Positions 51,331 through 58,176 of a stretch of 64,000 nt of DNA are shown here, in pieces. Position 1 is the first letter of the stretch. Every line of letters starts with the position of its first letter. The stretch is taken from the NCBI RefSeq assembly GCF_001280085.1, contig NZ_LGED01000001.1, forward strand, positions 248,001-312,000. Direction: 5' to 3'. The notes under the pieces are model-generated. The model was not told the DNA's origin. It saw only the letters and a program-made list of their open reading frames with translations, and ran no database searches. A program made the position numbers and the translations under genes. The stretch comes from Saccharothrix sp. NRRL B-16348. Lineage in GTDB: Bacteria > Actinomycetota > Actinomycetes > Mycobacteriales > Pseudonocardiaceae.

Positions 51331-51458
51331 GCGGACCCCGCACCACCACGAGCGCCGAGCCCGCCTCGGACAGGAAACTTCCCGGAGGACGAGGTCCCGA
51401 TGTCGACGACCTCATCCGGTGCGCAAGTACTTCGCCGAGTTCGCACCCGGCAGCTGAG

Positions 51459-51839
51459 TCAGGCGTCCGCGGCCACCGCGCGGCGCAGGGCGTCGACCGT
51501 CGTCTCCGGCGAGGTGTTGAAGCAGAACACGATGCCGGGGACGAGCCGGTTGATCAGGTTGACGAGCCGTTCGAACAGCAGGGTGTGCTCCGGCGCCATC
51601 CGCAGGCCCGCGCCGATCATCACGACCCGGAGCGGGTGGTCGGCGACGCACTCCCGCACCTTCCGCTCCGCCTCGTCCGGGTCGGCGGACACCTGGCACG
51701 GCACGATGTCGAACCCCTCCGCGCGCAGTGCCGCCTCGCCCGCCGCGATCCGGGCGGTCAGCGTCTCCTGGTCGAGGCCGGGGTACCGGCTGTAGTCGAT
51801 GGCGCTCGGGTGCAGGCCGAGCGACAGGATTCCGATCAC
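51459..51839 (-). CDS. Conserved-looking small protein coupled to an SDR
   Basis: 126 aa from GTG 51839, which overlaps the SDR stop (GTGA); GTG 51842 is the alternative. Looks like a compact alpha/beta (Rossmann-like) fold: strand VIGILSLGLHPSAIDYSRYPGLD, helix LTARIAAGEAALRAEGFDIV, then strand HPLRVVMIGAGLRMAPEHT, helix, and VFCFNTSPETTVDALRRAV. No signal peptide. I have no family name. The overlap suggests it works with the SDR upstream. Confidence 0.7.
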   Translation of the reverse strand: MIGILSLGLHPSAIDYSRYPGLDQETLTARIAAGEAALRAEGFDIVPCQVSADPDEAERKVRECVADHPLRVVMIGAGLRMAPEHTLLFERLVNLINRLVPGIVFCFNTSPETTVDALRRAVAADA

Positions 51840-52549
51840 CACGGGACGATCCCCTTTCGGTCGAAGAAGCCGCCGGTCGGCCCGTCCGAGTCGACGCGGG
51901 CCAGCCGGACGATCACGTCGGCGTCCTCGGCCACCGTCTGGAAGCCCGCGTGGTCGGTGAGGTCGGTCGCCGTGTAGCCGGGGTCGACCGCGTTGACCAG
52001 GACGCCGTCGAGGGCGCGGGCGTACTGGCTGGTGATCATGTTCAGCGCCGCTTTCGACGCGGGGTAGCCGAGCTGCGCGGGCACGAGGTCGAACCAGCGC
52101 GGGTCGTTCGCCACGGTGAAGGATCCCATCCCGCTGGACACCATCACGACCCTGGGCCGCTCGGCCGCGCGCAGGAGCGGCAGGAAGGCGTTGGTCACCC
52201 GGACGGCGCCGAACACGTTCACCTCGAACACCTCGCGCAGCGAAGCGGCCGTCGTGTCGGTGGGCGGGCTCACCCGGCCGCCGACCCCGGCGTTGTTCAC
52301 GAGCACGTCCAGCCGGCCGACCTCGGCCCTCACGGTGTCGGCGGCCGTCGCCACGGACTCGTCGGAGGTCACGTCGAGCGGGACGAACCGCACGTCCAGG
52401 CCCGCCGCGGCCAGTTCCGCCACCGCCGCGCCACCGCGTCCGGCGTCCCGTGCCGCGAGGAACACGTCCCACCCCAGTGCCGCGAGCCGGCGCACCGTTT
52501 CCCGTCCCAGCCCCTTGTTCGCCCCGGTGACCAGGGCAGTCGTCGTCAT
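51836..52549 (-). CDS. Short-chain dehydrogenase/reductase
   Basis: 237 aa from ATG 52549. LVTGANKGLGRETV (6-19), VNNAGVGGRV, Ser in VSSGMGSF, YPASKAALNM (catalytic Tyr and Lys), VDPGYTATDLTDH and the C-terminal DGPTGGFF seen in carbonyl-reductase-like SDRs. Probably reduces a carbonyl compound with NADPH. Divergent from the XRE regulator at 52651, which could control it. Confidence 0.91.
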   Translation of the reverse strand: MTTTALVTGANKGLGRETVRRLAALGWDVFLAARDAGRGGAAVAELAAAGLDVRFVPLDVTSDESVATAADTVRAEVGRLDVLVNNAGVGGRVSPPTDTTAASLREVFEVNVFGAVRVTNAFLPLLRAAERPRVVMVSSGMGSFTVANDPRWFDLVPAQLGYPASKAALNMITSQYARALDGVLVNAVDPGYTATDLTDHAGFQTVAEDADVIVRLARVDSDGPTGGFFDRKGIVPW

Positions 52550-52650
52550 GACCGCAGCCTCGCCGCCGGTGCCGCCTGGTGCCAGGACCGCCGGCGCCTG
52601 GGATCGCCGGTACCACCCCGAGGAGTCGCCGCTTCGGCAGGATGGTGGTC

Positions 52651-53487
52651 GTGGACAGAGCTGAACTGGCGGCCGTGCTGCGCACCGCGCGGTCACGGGT
52701 CAAGCCCGCGGACGTCGGCCTGCCCGCCGGTCCGCGCAGGCAGGTGCCCGGTCTGCGCCGCGAGGAGGTCGCCCAGCTCGCGGGTCTCGGCGTCGACTAC
52801 GTGATCCGGCTGGAGCAGGGCCGGGGCCCCAAGCCGTCGACCCAGGTGCTCAGCGCGCTGGCCAGGGCGTTGAGGCTGAGCGACGACGACCGCGACACGC
52901 TGTTCCGGCTCGCCGACTCCGCGCCGCCGCAAGCCGGCCGGGTCCCGGTGCTGGTCCGGCAGAGCGTGCTCCGGCTGCTGGACCGCATGTCCGACCTGCC
53001 CGCCCTCGTGCTGTCGGCGAAGTCCGACGTGCTCGCCTGGAACCCGCTCGCCACCGCGCTGCTCGGCGACTTCTCCGAGCTGCCGCCCGAACGCCGCAAC
53101 CTCATCCGGCAGCGGTTCCTCGGGACCGGCGTCGGCCGGGTCACCCTGTCACCGGACTCGGACTCGGCGGCCGACTGCGTCGCCTGCCTGCGGACCGCGC
53201 AGGCCCGCTACCCGCGCGACCCCGACCTCGCCCGCCTCGTCGCCGACCTGCGCGCCGGCAGCGCGCGGTTCGACGGCCTGTGGCGAGCCGGGCGCTCCGG
53301 GCGGCTGCGGGCGGGCCGCACCACGATCGAGCACCCCGACCTCGGCCCGCTCACCCTGGACTGCGACGTCCTCCTGGTGCCGGAGTCGGACCAGACCCTG
53401 CTGGTCTACTCGGCCGCTCCCGGCACACCCTCGGCATCGGCGCTGGGCCTGCTCCGCGTCACCGGTCTCGAGCAGTTCAGCCACTGA
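52651..53487 (+). CDS. XRE-family regulator with MmyB-like ligand domain
   Basis: 278 aa from GTG 52651 (CAGGAT ends 7 nt upstream; ATG 52642 is an alternative). HTH about 5-75: VLRTARSRVKPADVGLPAGPRRQVPGLRREEVAQLAGLGVDYVIRLEQGRGPKPS in pieces, the typical GxRRxxGLRREEVA form. The C-terminal part (about 100-275) has the MmyB-like PAS-type domain with LVLSAKSDVLAWNPLATALLGDF and HPDLGPLTLDCDVL, thought to bind a fatty-acid-like ligand. Divergent to the SDR gene, 101 bases apart, so likely its regulator. Confidence 0.92.
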   Translation: MDRAELAAVLRTARSRVKPADVGLPAGPRRQVPGLRREEVAQLAGLGVDYVIRLEQGRGPKPSTQVLSALARALRLSDDDRDTLFRLADSAPPQAGRVPVLVRQSVLRLLDRMSDLPALVLSAKSDVLAWNPLATALLGDFSELPPERRNLIRQRFLGTGVGRVTLSPDSDSAADCVACLRTAQARYPRDPDLARLVADLRAGSARFDGLWRAGRSGRLRAGRTTIEHPDLGPLTLDCDVLLVPESDQTLLVYSAAPGTPSASALGLLRVTGLEQFSH

Positions 53488-53560
53488 CACCCGCCGGGAT
53501 CGCCGGCCGGCTGCCGCGTGAGCGATCAGGAATCGAGAAGCGCAGGTCAGGGCGCGTGCC

Positions 53561-53566
53561 TAGGCT
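53561..53566 (+). promoter_or_regulatory. Leaderless -10 element TAGGCT
   Basis: Ends 7 nt before ATG 53574. Confidence 0.55.
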
Positions 53567-53573
53567 GAACGCC

Positions 53574-53984
53574 ATGGACCTGACGATTCACACGAGCGCC
53601 CTCCCGCACGACGACCCGGACGCGTCCCTCGCCTTCTACCGCGACACCCTCGGCTTCGAGGTCCGCAGTGACGTCGGCCAGGGCCGGATGCGCTGGATCA
53701 CGGTCGGTCCCGTCGGCCGTCCCGACACGTCGATCCTGCTGGCGCCGCCCGCCGCCGACCCCAACATCACCGAGGACGAGCGCCGCACCATCACCGAGAT
53801 GATGGCCAAGGGCACCTACGGCTGGATCCTGCTGGCCACCCACGACCTCGACGCGACGTTCGAGAAGGTGCAGGCGGGCGACGCCGAGGTGGTCCAGGAG
53901 CCGACCGTGCAGCCGTACGGCGTCCGCGACTGCGCCTTCCGGGACCCCGCGGGCAACCTGATCCGCATCCAAGAGCTCAGCTGA
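53574..53984 (+). CDS. VOC-family (glyoxalase/bleomycin-resistance) protein
   Basis: 136 aa from ATG 53574. Two beta-alpha-beta-beta-beta units: the first with HDDPDASLAFYRDTLGFEVRSD, the second with DLDATFEKVQAGDAEVVQEP and YGVRDCAFRDPAGNLIRIQEL. The DPAGN-hxxh end is the family mark. Metal-site residues (His of the first strand and the Glu near the end) are plausible. Members isomerise, cleave or bind small molecules; the substrate is not predictable. Confidence 0.9.
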   Translation: MDLTIHTSALPHDDPDASLAFYRDTLGFEVRSDVGQGRMRWITVGPVGRPDTSILLAPPAADPNITEDERRTITEMMAKGTYGWILLATHDLDATFEKVQAGDAEVVQEPTVQPYGVRDCAFRDPAGNLIRIQELS

Positions 53985-53999
53985 CCGGGAGGTCCCACC

Positions 54000-54188
54000 A
54001 TGTGCCACCCCTCTTGGGCCCGCGCACGCGCCGAGGCGCAGCGGCTCGAAGACCTGGCGCGGTCGCGCGGAGCGCACGACCGGACCGACCCCGGGGACAC
54101 GGGGCCGGCGGACGTCGAGGCGTTCATCCCCGCCGGCACGGCGCGTGGAGCGGGCGCGGTCGTCACGGTCGGCGGCTCGGGCGGCTGA
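54000..54188 (+). CDS. Small 62-aa hypothetical protein
   Basis: ATG 54000 with GGGAGG at about 7 nt, 15 bases after the VOC gene, so probably cotranscribed. Begins MCHPSWARARAEAQRLEDLARSRG in pieces, an amphipathic basic helix, and ends in a Gly/Ala/Val-rich segment. No known domain. The ribosome site and position support translation; the short length keeps this uncertain. Confidence 0.45.
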   Translation: MCHPSWARARAEAQRLEDLARSRGAHDRTDPGDTGPADVEAFIPAGTARGAGAVVTVGGSGG

Positions 54189-54194
54189 ACCGCG

Positions 54195-55586
54195 TCAGCC
54201 GCCGATCGCGGTCAAGATGGTCACCAGGTCCGCGACCAGGGCCTCCTCGGGCGGGGCGACCAGGTCGCGGCCGTTCTTGACCCTGCTGGTGAGCTTGACC
54301 AGGACGTGCGTCGTGCCGTCGACCACGTAACCGGCCTGCACGTAACCCGAGCTGCTGCCCCCGCCACCCTCCAAGGTGTAGACGACGGCGTACCCGGTGC
54401 CGCCGAGCGGGAGTTCGTACACCGGCCCGAACTTGTACTTGTCGTCGGACGATCGTTCCAGCAGGCTCCGCAGCTCCCTCGCCAGCTCTTCCTCGGCGGG
54501 GGTGTTCGAGTCCTTCTCCTTCACCTCGACGGCGATGCCCACCGTGCGGTGCACGGAACCTTCGCTGTAGGACCGGTCGTCGGGCGGCTCGTACGTGCAA
54601 CCACCGCGTTTGGGCATGAGGACGACACCCAGCTTCCCGGCCGCCGCGCCGAACTTCCCGCACACGGCCTCGGTCGTGGTGCCACCGGCGACCGGCTTCG
54701 CCCCCGTCGCGGCCAGGGTCGGGTGCTGCGCCAGGTCGGGCTTGGTGATCTGCGGCGCGCCCGGCTGCCCGTCACCGCTGAGCGCCTTGACGATGTCGGA
54801 GATCTCCCGATAGGTGATCTCCTCGGTGAGCGGATCCGCCAACACGCGTTCGCCGCCCTTGGCCGCACGGTGGACGTTGCCCCACAGCGCGACCCACATG
54901 AGGTCGTCCCCCGACCGGAACACCGCTTCGGTGTCGGTCCGCGCGTTGGTGGCGCCGACCGCCTTCGTCACCCGGTGGAAGATGTACCCGCCGTCGCCAG
55001 CGGGGAAGTGCTCGATCTTGCTCGACGCGTAGCTGGGGTTCTTCAGCTCAGCGTCCCGCATGCGCACGGCCTGGTCGTAGAAGCGCTGGAAGAGGTCTTC
55101 CGTGTCGCCTCGCCAACTGGCGACGTCGGAACTCATCATGATCGCGCCGTCGGTCAGCAAGGACAGCCCGGGCGTGATGAAGCGGCAGTTGATCCCGCCG
55201 CTCGTCTCCCCCGCGGAGATCCGCCGGTACCCCCTGGGCGTCATCGCCTTCTCCACCGAGCCGCACATCGCGTCGACCCCGTCGCCGTGGCGGAGGGCGC
55301 CCAGGTCGGGGAACGCCAGCTGGGCCAGCGCGGCGTTCTTCGGTAGGTCCTCGCCCACCGGGGACGAGCCGCCACCCGACTGCCAGAACCACACGCCGAC
55401 CCCGCCGCCGAGCACCACCACCAGCACCACGACGATCACCGCGACCACCCGGCCCGTGCGCTTCTTCGGCGGGCCGGGCGGAACCGGCATCCCCTGCGGC
55501 GGCTGGAAGTGGTGCGGTGGCGGGTACTGCGGCGCCGGGTACCGCGGCGGCGGACGGTGCTGCGGACCTTGCTGCTGGTAGGACAA
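54195..55586 (-). CDS. Membrane-anchored extracellular protein with Pro-rich cytoplasmic head
   Basis: 463 aa from TTG 55586, supported by GGGGAGAA at about 6 nt. Residues 1-45 are Pro/Gln/His-rich (PPPRYPAPQYPPPHHFQPP), followed by a KKR stop and a membrane helix (about 47-68), then a large extracellular part. Two diverged halves each have Cys pairs (DAMCGSVEKA with GGINCRF; EAVCGKFGAAAG with GGCTYEP), reminiscent of actinobacterial proteins annotated DUF3558-like or simply hypothetical. The two halves may be a duplication. Function unknown. Confidence 0.75.
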   Translation of the reverse strand: MSYQQQGPQHRPPPRYPAPQYPPPHHFQPPQGMPVPPGPPKKRTGRVVAVIVVVLVVVLGGGVGVWFWQSGGGSSPVGEDLPKNAALAQLAFPDLGALRHGDGVDAMCGSVEKAMTPRGYRRISAGETSGGINCRFITPGLSLLTDGAIMMSSDVASWRGDTEDLFQRFYDQAVRMRDAELKNPSYASSKIEHFPAGDGGYIFHRVTKAVGATNARTDTEAVFRSGDDLMWVALWGNVHRAAKGGERVLADPLTEEITYREISDIVKALSGDGQPGAPQITKPDLAQHPTLAATGAKPVAGGTTTEAVCGKFGAAAGKLGVVLMPKRGGCTYEPPDDRSYSEGSVHRTVGIAVEVKEKDSNTPAEEELARELRSLLERSSDDKYKFGPVYELPLGGTGYAVVYTLEGGGGSSSGYVQAGYVVDGTTHVLVKLTSRVKNGRDLVAPPEEALVADLVTILTAIGG

Positions 55587-55767
55587 GCTGAGTTCTCCCC
55601 TGGGATTCGCGGCATGCGGCAGGGCAGCCGGCGACTCCGGCACCATACGATCCCCGCGACACCCGTGATGTCAGGCGAACAACGGACACCAGGGCCGGAT
55701 CAGCCGGCGTTCGAGGTCGCCCGGTCGCGGCGCTCGCGGATCATTCCCGCACCCGCGGAACTGCGCA

Positions 55768-55773
55768 TACGAT
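55768..55773 (+). promoter_or_regulatory. Leaderless -10 element TACGAT
   Basis: Ends 6 nt before ATG 55780. Confidence 0.5.
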
Positions 55774-55779
55774 CAAGAG

Positions 55780-56337
55780 ATGCCACCCGACGCGGCGCGG
55801 CGCAGCGACCGTTCGAGGCGGGCGATCCTCCTGGCCGCGTTGGAGTTGGTCGAGGCGCTCGGCCACTCCCGGTTGACCATCGAGGCGGTCGCGGCCCGGG
55901 CCGGCGTCGGCAAGCAGACGATCTACCGGTGGTGGCCGTCGAAGGGGCCGTTGCTGTTCGACGCCTTCGTGGAGTTCGGGCCCGCCGCGGCGGACGAGCC
56001 GCCCAGCGGTGTGCTGGCCGTCGACCTCAAGCGGGAGCTGCGGGCCGCGGCCGAGGAGTTGACCGAGCGGCGGTTCGACCAGGTATGCCGGGCGTTGGTG
56101 CACGAGGCCCGCACGGACCTGGTGATGTTGCTGCTGATGCCCCGCCGGATGGCGTTGGAGGAGCGATTACACGGGGCCCGGCGATTGGGGGAGGTGCGAG
56201 CCGACGCCGACGTGTCGACGGCGGCGGAGTTGTTGTTGGGCCCCGTTTACCAGCGGTGGTTCCTGCGGACGGCGCCGTTGACCGGCGAGTTCGCCGACGC
56301 GGTGGTCGACCTGGTGCTCCGCGCGCTGAGCGGGTGA
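55780..56337 (+). CDS. TetR-family transcriptional regulator
   Basis: 185 aa from ATG 55780. HTH about 12-58: RRAILLAALELVEALGHSRLTIEAVAARAGVGKQTIYRWWPSKGPLLFDAF in pieces, with the GKxTIYRxWPSK recognition helix of the TetR/AcrR group with a C-terminal TetR_C_11-like domain. Ligand unknown. Lies between the membrane-anchored protein (divergent) and the exonuclease gene (25 bases downstream, same strand). Confidence 0.92.
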   Translation: MPPDAARRSDRSRRAILLAALELVEALGHSRLTIEAVAARAGVGKQTIYRWWPSKGPLLFDAFVEFGPAAADEPPSGVLAVDLKRELRAAAEELTERRFDQVCRALVHEARTDLVMLLLMPRRMALEERLHGARRLGEVRADADVSTAAELLLGPVYQRWFLRTAPLTGEFADAVVDLVLRALSG

Positions 56338-56362
56338 CCATGATCGGTAAGGTTCGTCGATC

Positions 56363-57247
56363 ATGGGGTACGCGGTGGTCGACGTGGAGACGACCGGGTT
56401 CTCCGCGCACGGTTCGGATCGGGTGGTCGAGGTGGCCGTCGTCGGGCTGGACGACGCGGGCCGGGTCACCGACGAGTGGTGCACCCTGCTCAACCCACGG
56501 CGCGACCTCGGGCCGCAGCACGTGCACCGGATCCGCGCGGCCGACGTGTGGCACGCGCCGACGTTCGCGCAGGCCGCCGGCGCGCTGGCGGCACGTCTCG
56601 CCGAACGGGTCGTGGTCGCGCACAACCTGTCGTTCGACGCCCGGTTCCTGACCGCCGAGTTCGCCCGCGCCGGGGTGGACCTGCCGGTGACGGGCCTGTG
56701 CACGATGCGCCTGGCCGACCGGTACCTGCCGAACCGGGTCGGGCGGTCGTTGGCGGCGTGCTGCGAGGCGGCCGGTGTGGTGCTCGACTCGGCGCACTCC
56801 GCGCTGCACGACGCCCGCGCCACGGCCGCGTTGTTCGCCCACTACCTGCGGTTCGGCGTGCCGGCGGCCGAGCCCGTGCCGCGCGTGCCGCTGCCGGACG
56901 ACGTGGTGGAGGTGCGGCGGGGCACGGCCGCGCCGGTGTCGCGCCGGCCGGAACTGGTGACGTTGGTGCGCGGCGACCGGGTGGTGTTCACGGGCCAGAT
57001 GCACGCGCCGCGCGAGGAGTGGGTCGACCTGGCCGCGTCGGCCGGGCTGGTGAGCCAGGGGCACGTGACCAAGGCGACCCGCGTCGTCGTGGCCGCCGAC
57101 CCGTTCACGCTGTCGAGCAAGGCGCGACGGGCGCGGGCGTACCGGGTGCCGATCGTGTCCGAGGAGGACTTCGCCGGGATGCTCGGCCTGCTGGGTGTTA
57201 CAGCGCCGGACAAAGATCACCGGACCGGGTGGCGTCGGGACTATTGA
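56363..57247 (+). CDS. DEDD-type 3'-5' exonuclease fused to a BRCT domain
   Basis: 294 aa from ATG 56363 (TAAGGT 9 nt upstream). Exonuclease domain 1-165: Exo I VVDVETTG (Asp7, Glu9), Exo II VVAHNLSFDARFL (Asp near 93) and Exo III HSALHDARAT (His and Asp), matching DnaQ/DNA polymerase III epsilon. A linker leads to a BRCT domain (about 205-280) with GDRVVFTGQMHAPREEWVDLAASAGLVSQGHVTKATRVVVAAD and SSKARRARAYRVPIVSEEDF in pieces, the NAD-ligase/RFC-type BRCT. Probably processes or proofreads DNA ends in repair. The fusion is known from actinobacteria but its role is not defined. Confidence 0.9.
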   Translation: MGYAVVDVETTGFSAHGSDRVVEVAVVGLDDAGRVTDEWCTLLNPRRDLGPQHVHRIRAADVWHAPTFAQAAGALAARLAERVVVAHNLSFDARFLTAEFARAGVDLPVTGLCTMRLADRYLPNRVGRSLAACCEAAGVVLDSAHSALHDARATAALFAHYLRFGVPAAEPVPRVPLPDDVVEVRRGTAAPVSRRPELVTLVRGDRVVFTGQMHAPREEWVDLAASAGLVSQGHVTKATRVVVAADPFTLSSKARRARAYRVPIVSEEDFAGMLGLLGVTAPDKDHRTGWRRDY

Positions 57248-57313
57248 AAAGCCCGCCGGCCGCGGGGAGGCTCTTCACGGACAGGCCATGCCTCAGCGGA
57301 AGGCACGAGTCCT

Positions 57314-58096
57314 ATGAGTACCGTGCAGCCAACGGCTTCCCGTGCGGTGTGGGACGAGTTCGTCTCGGAACTGCCGGTCGGGGTACTGCTCCAGGACGAG
57401 AACGGCGTGGTGCTCGCCGCGAACCCGATGGCGTCGTCGCTGCTCGGTGACGCCTGCGCCCGCGACGACTCCGGGGCGCCGCTGCCCAGTTGCGCCGACC
57501 TGGCCGCGCAGGTGCTGCGCACCGGATCACCGCTGACCATCCCGATGATGCTGCCGCACGCCCAGGTGTGGGCCGAGTACTACCCGATCGGGGTGCGCGG
57601 TCAGGTGTTGGTGCTGCTGCGGCCGGTGCAGGCGGACGTGCCGCACAGCGCCGGCCTGCTCGACGCGCTGACCGGGCTGCCGGGGCGGGCGCTGCTGCTC
57701 GACCGGCTGGACCAGGCGTTGATCCGGGCACGCACCCAGGGCACGTTGGCGTCCCTGGTGCTGGCGGACGTGCACCGGATGGCGGCGGTGAACGCGGCCC
57801 ACGGCTTCCGGCGCGGCGACGAGTTGCTGGCCGTGCTGGCGAAACGGCTGCGGCAGGGTTTACGGGCCGACTACACGGTGGCGCGGTACGGCGGCGACTC
57901 GTTCGCCGTGGTCGCGGAGCACCCGAACGGCAGCGGCGAGGCGGTCGCGGCACGGGTGCGCGAGCTGGCCGGGCGCGCGGTGCGGCTCGGCGGCGAACGC
58001 GTGCGCACCGGCGTGCGGGTGTGCTGGGTGACCAGCGACGGCGAAGCGCCGCTGCACTCCGTGATCGCGCACGTCGAGGAACGCCTGCGCCACTGA
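57314..58096 (+). CDS. PAS-like plus degenerate GGDEF domain protein
   Basis: 260 aa from ATG 57314. Residues 12-110 look like a PAS domain (FVSELPVGVLLQDENGVVLAANPMASSLLGD). Residues 118-258 form a GGDEF domain (LLDALTGLPGRALLLDRLDQAL, FRRGDELLAVLAKRL), but the signature is GGDSF rather than GG[DE]EF, and the usual second acidic metal site reads LADVHRM. Loss of the Glu should abolish cyclic-di-GMP synthesis, so it is more likely a sensor or nucleotide-binding receptor. No EAL domain and no membrane segment. Confidence 0.85.
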   Translation: MSTVQPTASRAVWDEFVSELPVGVLLQDENGVVLAANPMASSLLGDACARDDSGAPLPSCADLAAQVLRTGSPLTIPMMLPHAQVWAEYYPIGVRGQVLVLLRPVQADVPHSAGLLDALTGLPGRALLLDRLDQALIRARTQGTLASLVLADVHRMAAVNAAHGFRRGDELLAVLAKRLRQGLRADYTVARYGGDSFAVVAEHPNGSGEAVAARVRELAGRAVRLGGERVRTGVRVCWVTSDGEAPLHSVIAHVEERLRH

Positions 58097-58117
58097 GTTG
58101 CCCAGCCCCGCGACGAG

Positions 58118-58153
58118 ACCGGGCCCCTGGTACTGAGGTGCCAGGGGCCCGGT
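58118..58153. terminator. Bidirectional hairpin terminator
   Basis: Perfect 13-bp arms (58118-58130 and 58141-58153), 10-nt loop, between the GGDEF-like gene and the convergent repeat protein gene. Confidence 0.8.
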
Positions 58154-58176
58154 CGCGGGGGGTGTCGAGCGGCGGA

